Positions 63,168 through 64,000 of a stretch of 64,000 nucleotides of DNA are shown here, piece after piece. Below the pieces are notes generated by a model. The model worked only from the letters and a program-made list of their open reading frames with translations. It was not told the origin of the DNA and did not search any database. This stretch comes from Datnioides undecimradiatus (Eukaryota > Chordata > Actinopteri > Lobotiformes > Datnioididae). Location: positions 4,295,652 to 4,359,651 of the forward strand of contig WARS01000071.1 of the NCBI GenBank assembly GCA_008933995.1, read 5' to 3'. Position 1 is the first letter of the stretch; each line of letters opens with the position of its first letter. A program made the translations under genes and the position numbers.

Positions 63168-63315
63168 GAGATGCAAGGAGCCCAGAGGAGCTCCAATGGC
63201 GCCACACTCTCACCTCCCATCTCCTTCTCTTTCTACCATCTCCCATACCCCTACTCCCAACCCATTCCCCTGTCTGTCTCCATGCCCGTGTCCCTCTCCC
63301 CATGCCGGGCCACAG

Positions 63316-63478
63316 AACACAAAGACAAGGCGGAGTGGAGGAAGACAGTGCCCAGCTACAACCAGTCGGCCGGGGCTATGGACTTGCGTGCGTGGAACCC
63401 GCAGGACGAAAGTCAGGAGTCGTTGCCTAAAAACTGGGAGATGGCCTACACAGAGACCGGCATGGTCTATTTCATAGA
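63316..63478 (+). CDS. magi3: MAGI3-like scaffold, internal exon D (linker and first half of WW domain 1)
   Basis: A 163-nt exon. Its first two bases (AA) complete a Glu codon begun by the last base of exon C. It then reads HKDKAEWRKTVPSYNQSAG, a variable Asp/Glu-rich stretch, and LPKNWEMAYTETGMVYFI. W.KTVPSYNQ and LPKNWEMAYT.TGM.YFI match MAGI3. The last segment is the first two strands of WW domain 1 with its first signature Trp. The second Trp must lie in the next exon, beyond the window. In this family WW1 contacts PPxY-containing partners. The donor is GTAAGT at 63479, leaving GA of the following Asp codon (phase 2). The acceptor cacag at 63315 follows about 100 nt of C/T-rich sequence. 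The frame is open far upstream of 63316, but that part is CT, CAG and Pro/Ser-rich low complexity and I exclude it. Confidence 0.92.
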
Positions 63479-64000
63479 GTAAGTAGCCTCACTACTATTG
63501 CTTGCATTGTTTCGGTCCTGTCCCTCTCTCATTACACCGGCATTATGCTCATCCCACTCCCAGCGCCCTCCCAAATTGTCTTGTTTGCTGCCATAAAGAG
63601 CCAAACATGTTGCAAGATCAGACGGCGAGTCCTCTCTGCTCCCCATCCAGCGTATCCTCTGTACTGTATCAAACCAGGAGCTGGACATGGGAGCTGTCTG
63701 TAGGCTCAGCAGTGGCAGTTGTGTTTTCCTCTATTTAGTTTTTCCCTTTTATTTCCCCTTGTGTTTGATGTCTGGTTTGTTGGCCGGTGCTAAAAGCAGC
63801 AGGCCCGCATTGTTTACCTGGCCCGTTAGTGTGGCAAGCAGTCAATGGCGAGCGTCTGACGGAGCCAGGTGCTGCGGCTCGCCGCTAAATCAATAGCTCA
63901 TTCTGCCAGCCGGAGAAACAACAGGCTAAATGGAGCTCGCCACCCCTGACCTCCTCTCTCAGTTCTGCTCTTTATGATCTCTGCAGCTGCTCGCTCTCTT
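63479..64000 (+). other. Start of magi3 intron 5 (continues past window)
   Basis: Begins with a GTAAGT donor. The second half of WW1, which should read like DHNT.TT.W.DPR, is not found before the window ends. I see nothing else in this stretch. It is a phase 2 intron interrupting the WW1 domain. Confidence 0.85.

Larger units (their letters stand above)
61094..63315 (+). other. magi3 intron 4 (2222 bp)
   Basis: Bounded by the GTGAGG donor of exon C and the cacag acceptor of exon D. It has a CpG-rich patch near 61.6-61.8 kb, two C-runs at 62.63 kb, (CA)n tracts, and CT and CAG repeats within the last 280 bp. It is a phase 1 intron. No additional exon was recognised. Confidence 0.88.

Overview
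The window looks like genomic DNA from a ray-finned, probably percomorph-type, fish. It has split coding sequence with GT-AG introns, long non-coding stretches, many (CA)n/(GT)n/(CT)n microsatellites, and diverged copies of interspersed repeats of a kind familiar in teleost genomes. I see no bacterial-style operons, CRISPR arrays, rRNA or tRNA genes. The species cannot be named from the sequence.

The one gene I can identify is on the + strand in the right-hand third: four consecutive internal exons of a MAGI-family scaffold gene (membrane-associated guanylate kinase, WW and PDZ domains, inverted order). The best match is MAGI3. The exons lie at 44819-44935, 50075-50194, 60887-61093 and 63316-63478. 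Spliced together they give one open frame of 198 complete codons plus three codons split at the junctions (Cys, Gly, Glu). This covers the pseudo-guanylate-kinase region, an acidic linker, and the first half of WW domain 1. The first three exons are phase 1 at both ends, and the fourth ends in phase 2 inside WW1. Introns between them are about 5.1, 10.7 and 2.2 kb.

Positions 1-44818 hold no exon I can recognise. They are best read as part of a very long first intron. The exon for the start codon and N-terminal PDZ domain is not seen and probably lies to the left of the window. This stretch contains many microsatellites, fragments of one dispersed repeat family (about 12.9-13.45, 29.05-29.40 and 40.73-41.26 kb, possibly 16.7-17.3 kb), a minus-strand LINE reverse-transcriptase remnant near 19.5-19.7 kb, a perfect 42-bp palindrome at 20530, and a 21-bp-based minisatellite at 22073-22699 with a 202-bp higher-order period. 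Intron 3 carries two retroposon-like 3' tails (57.77-58.6 kb), a CpG-rich block and a TAAT-rich block. Intron 4 ends with CT and CAG repeats close to the WW1 exon acceptor.

I found no convincing new biological system. The most unusual items are the higher-order minisatellite, the long perfect palindrome, and the repeat-laden acceptor region of the WW1 exon.
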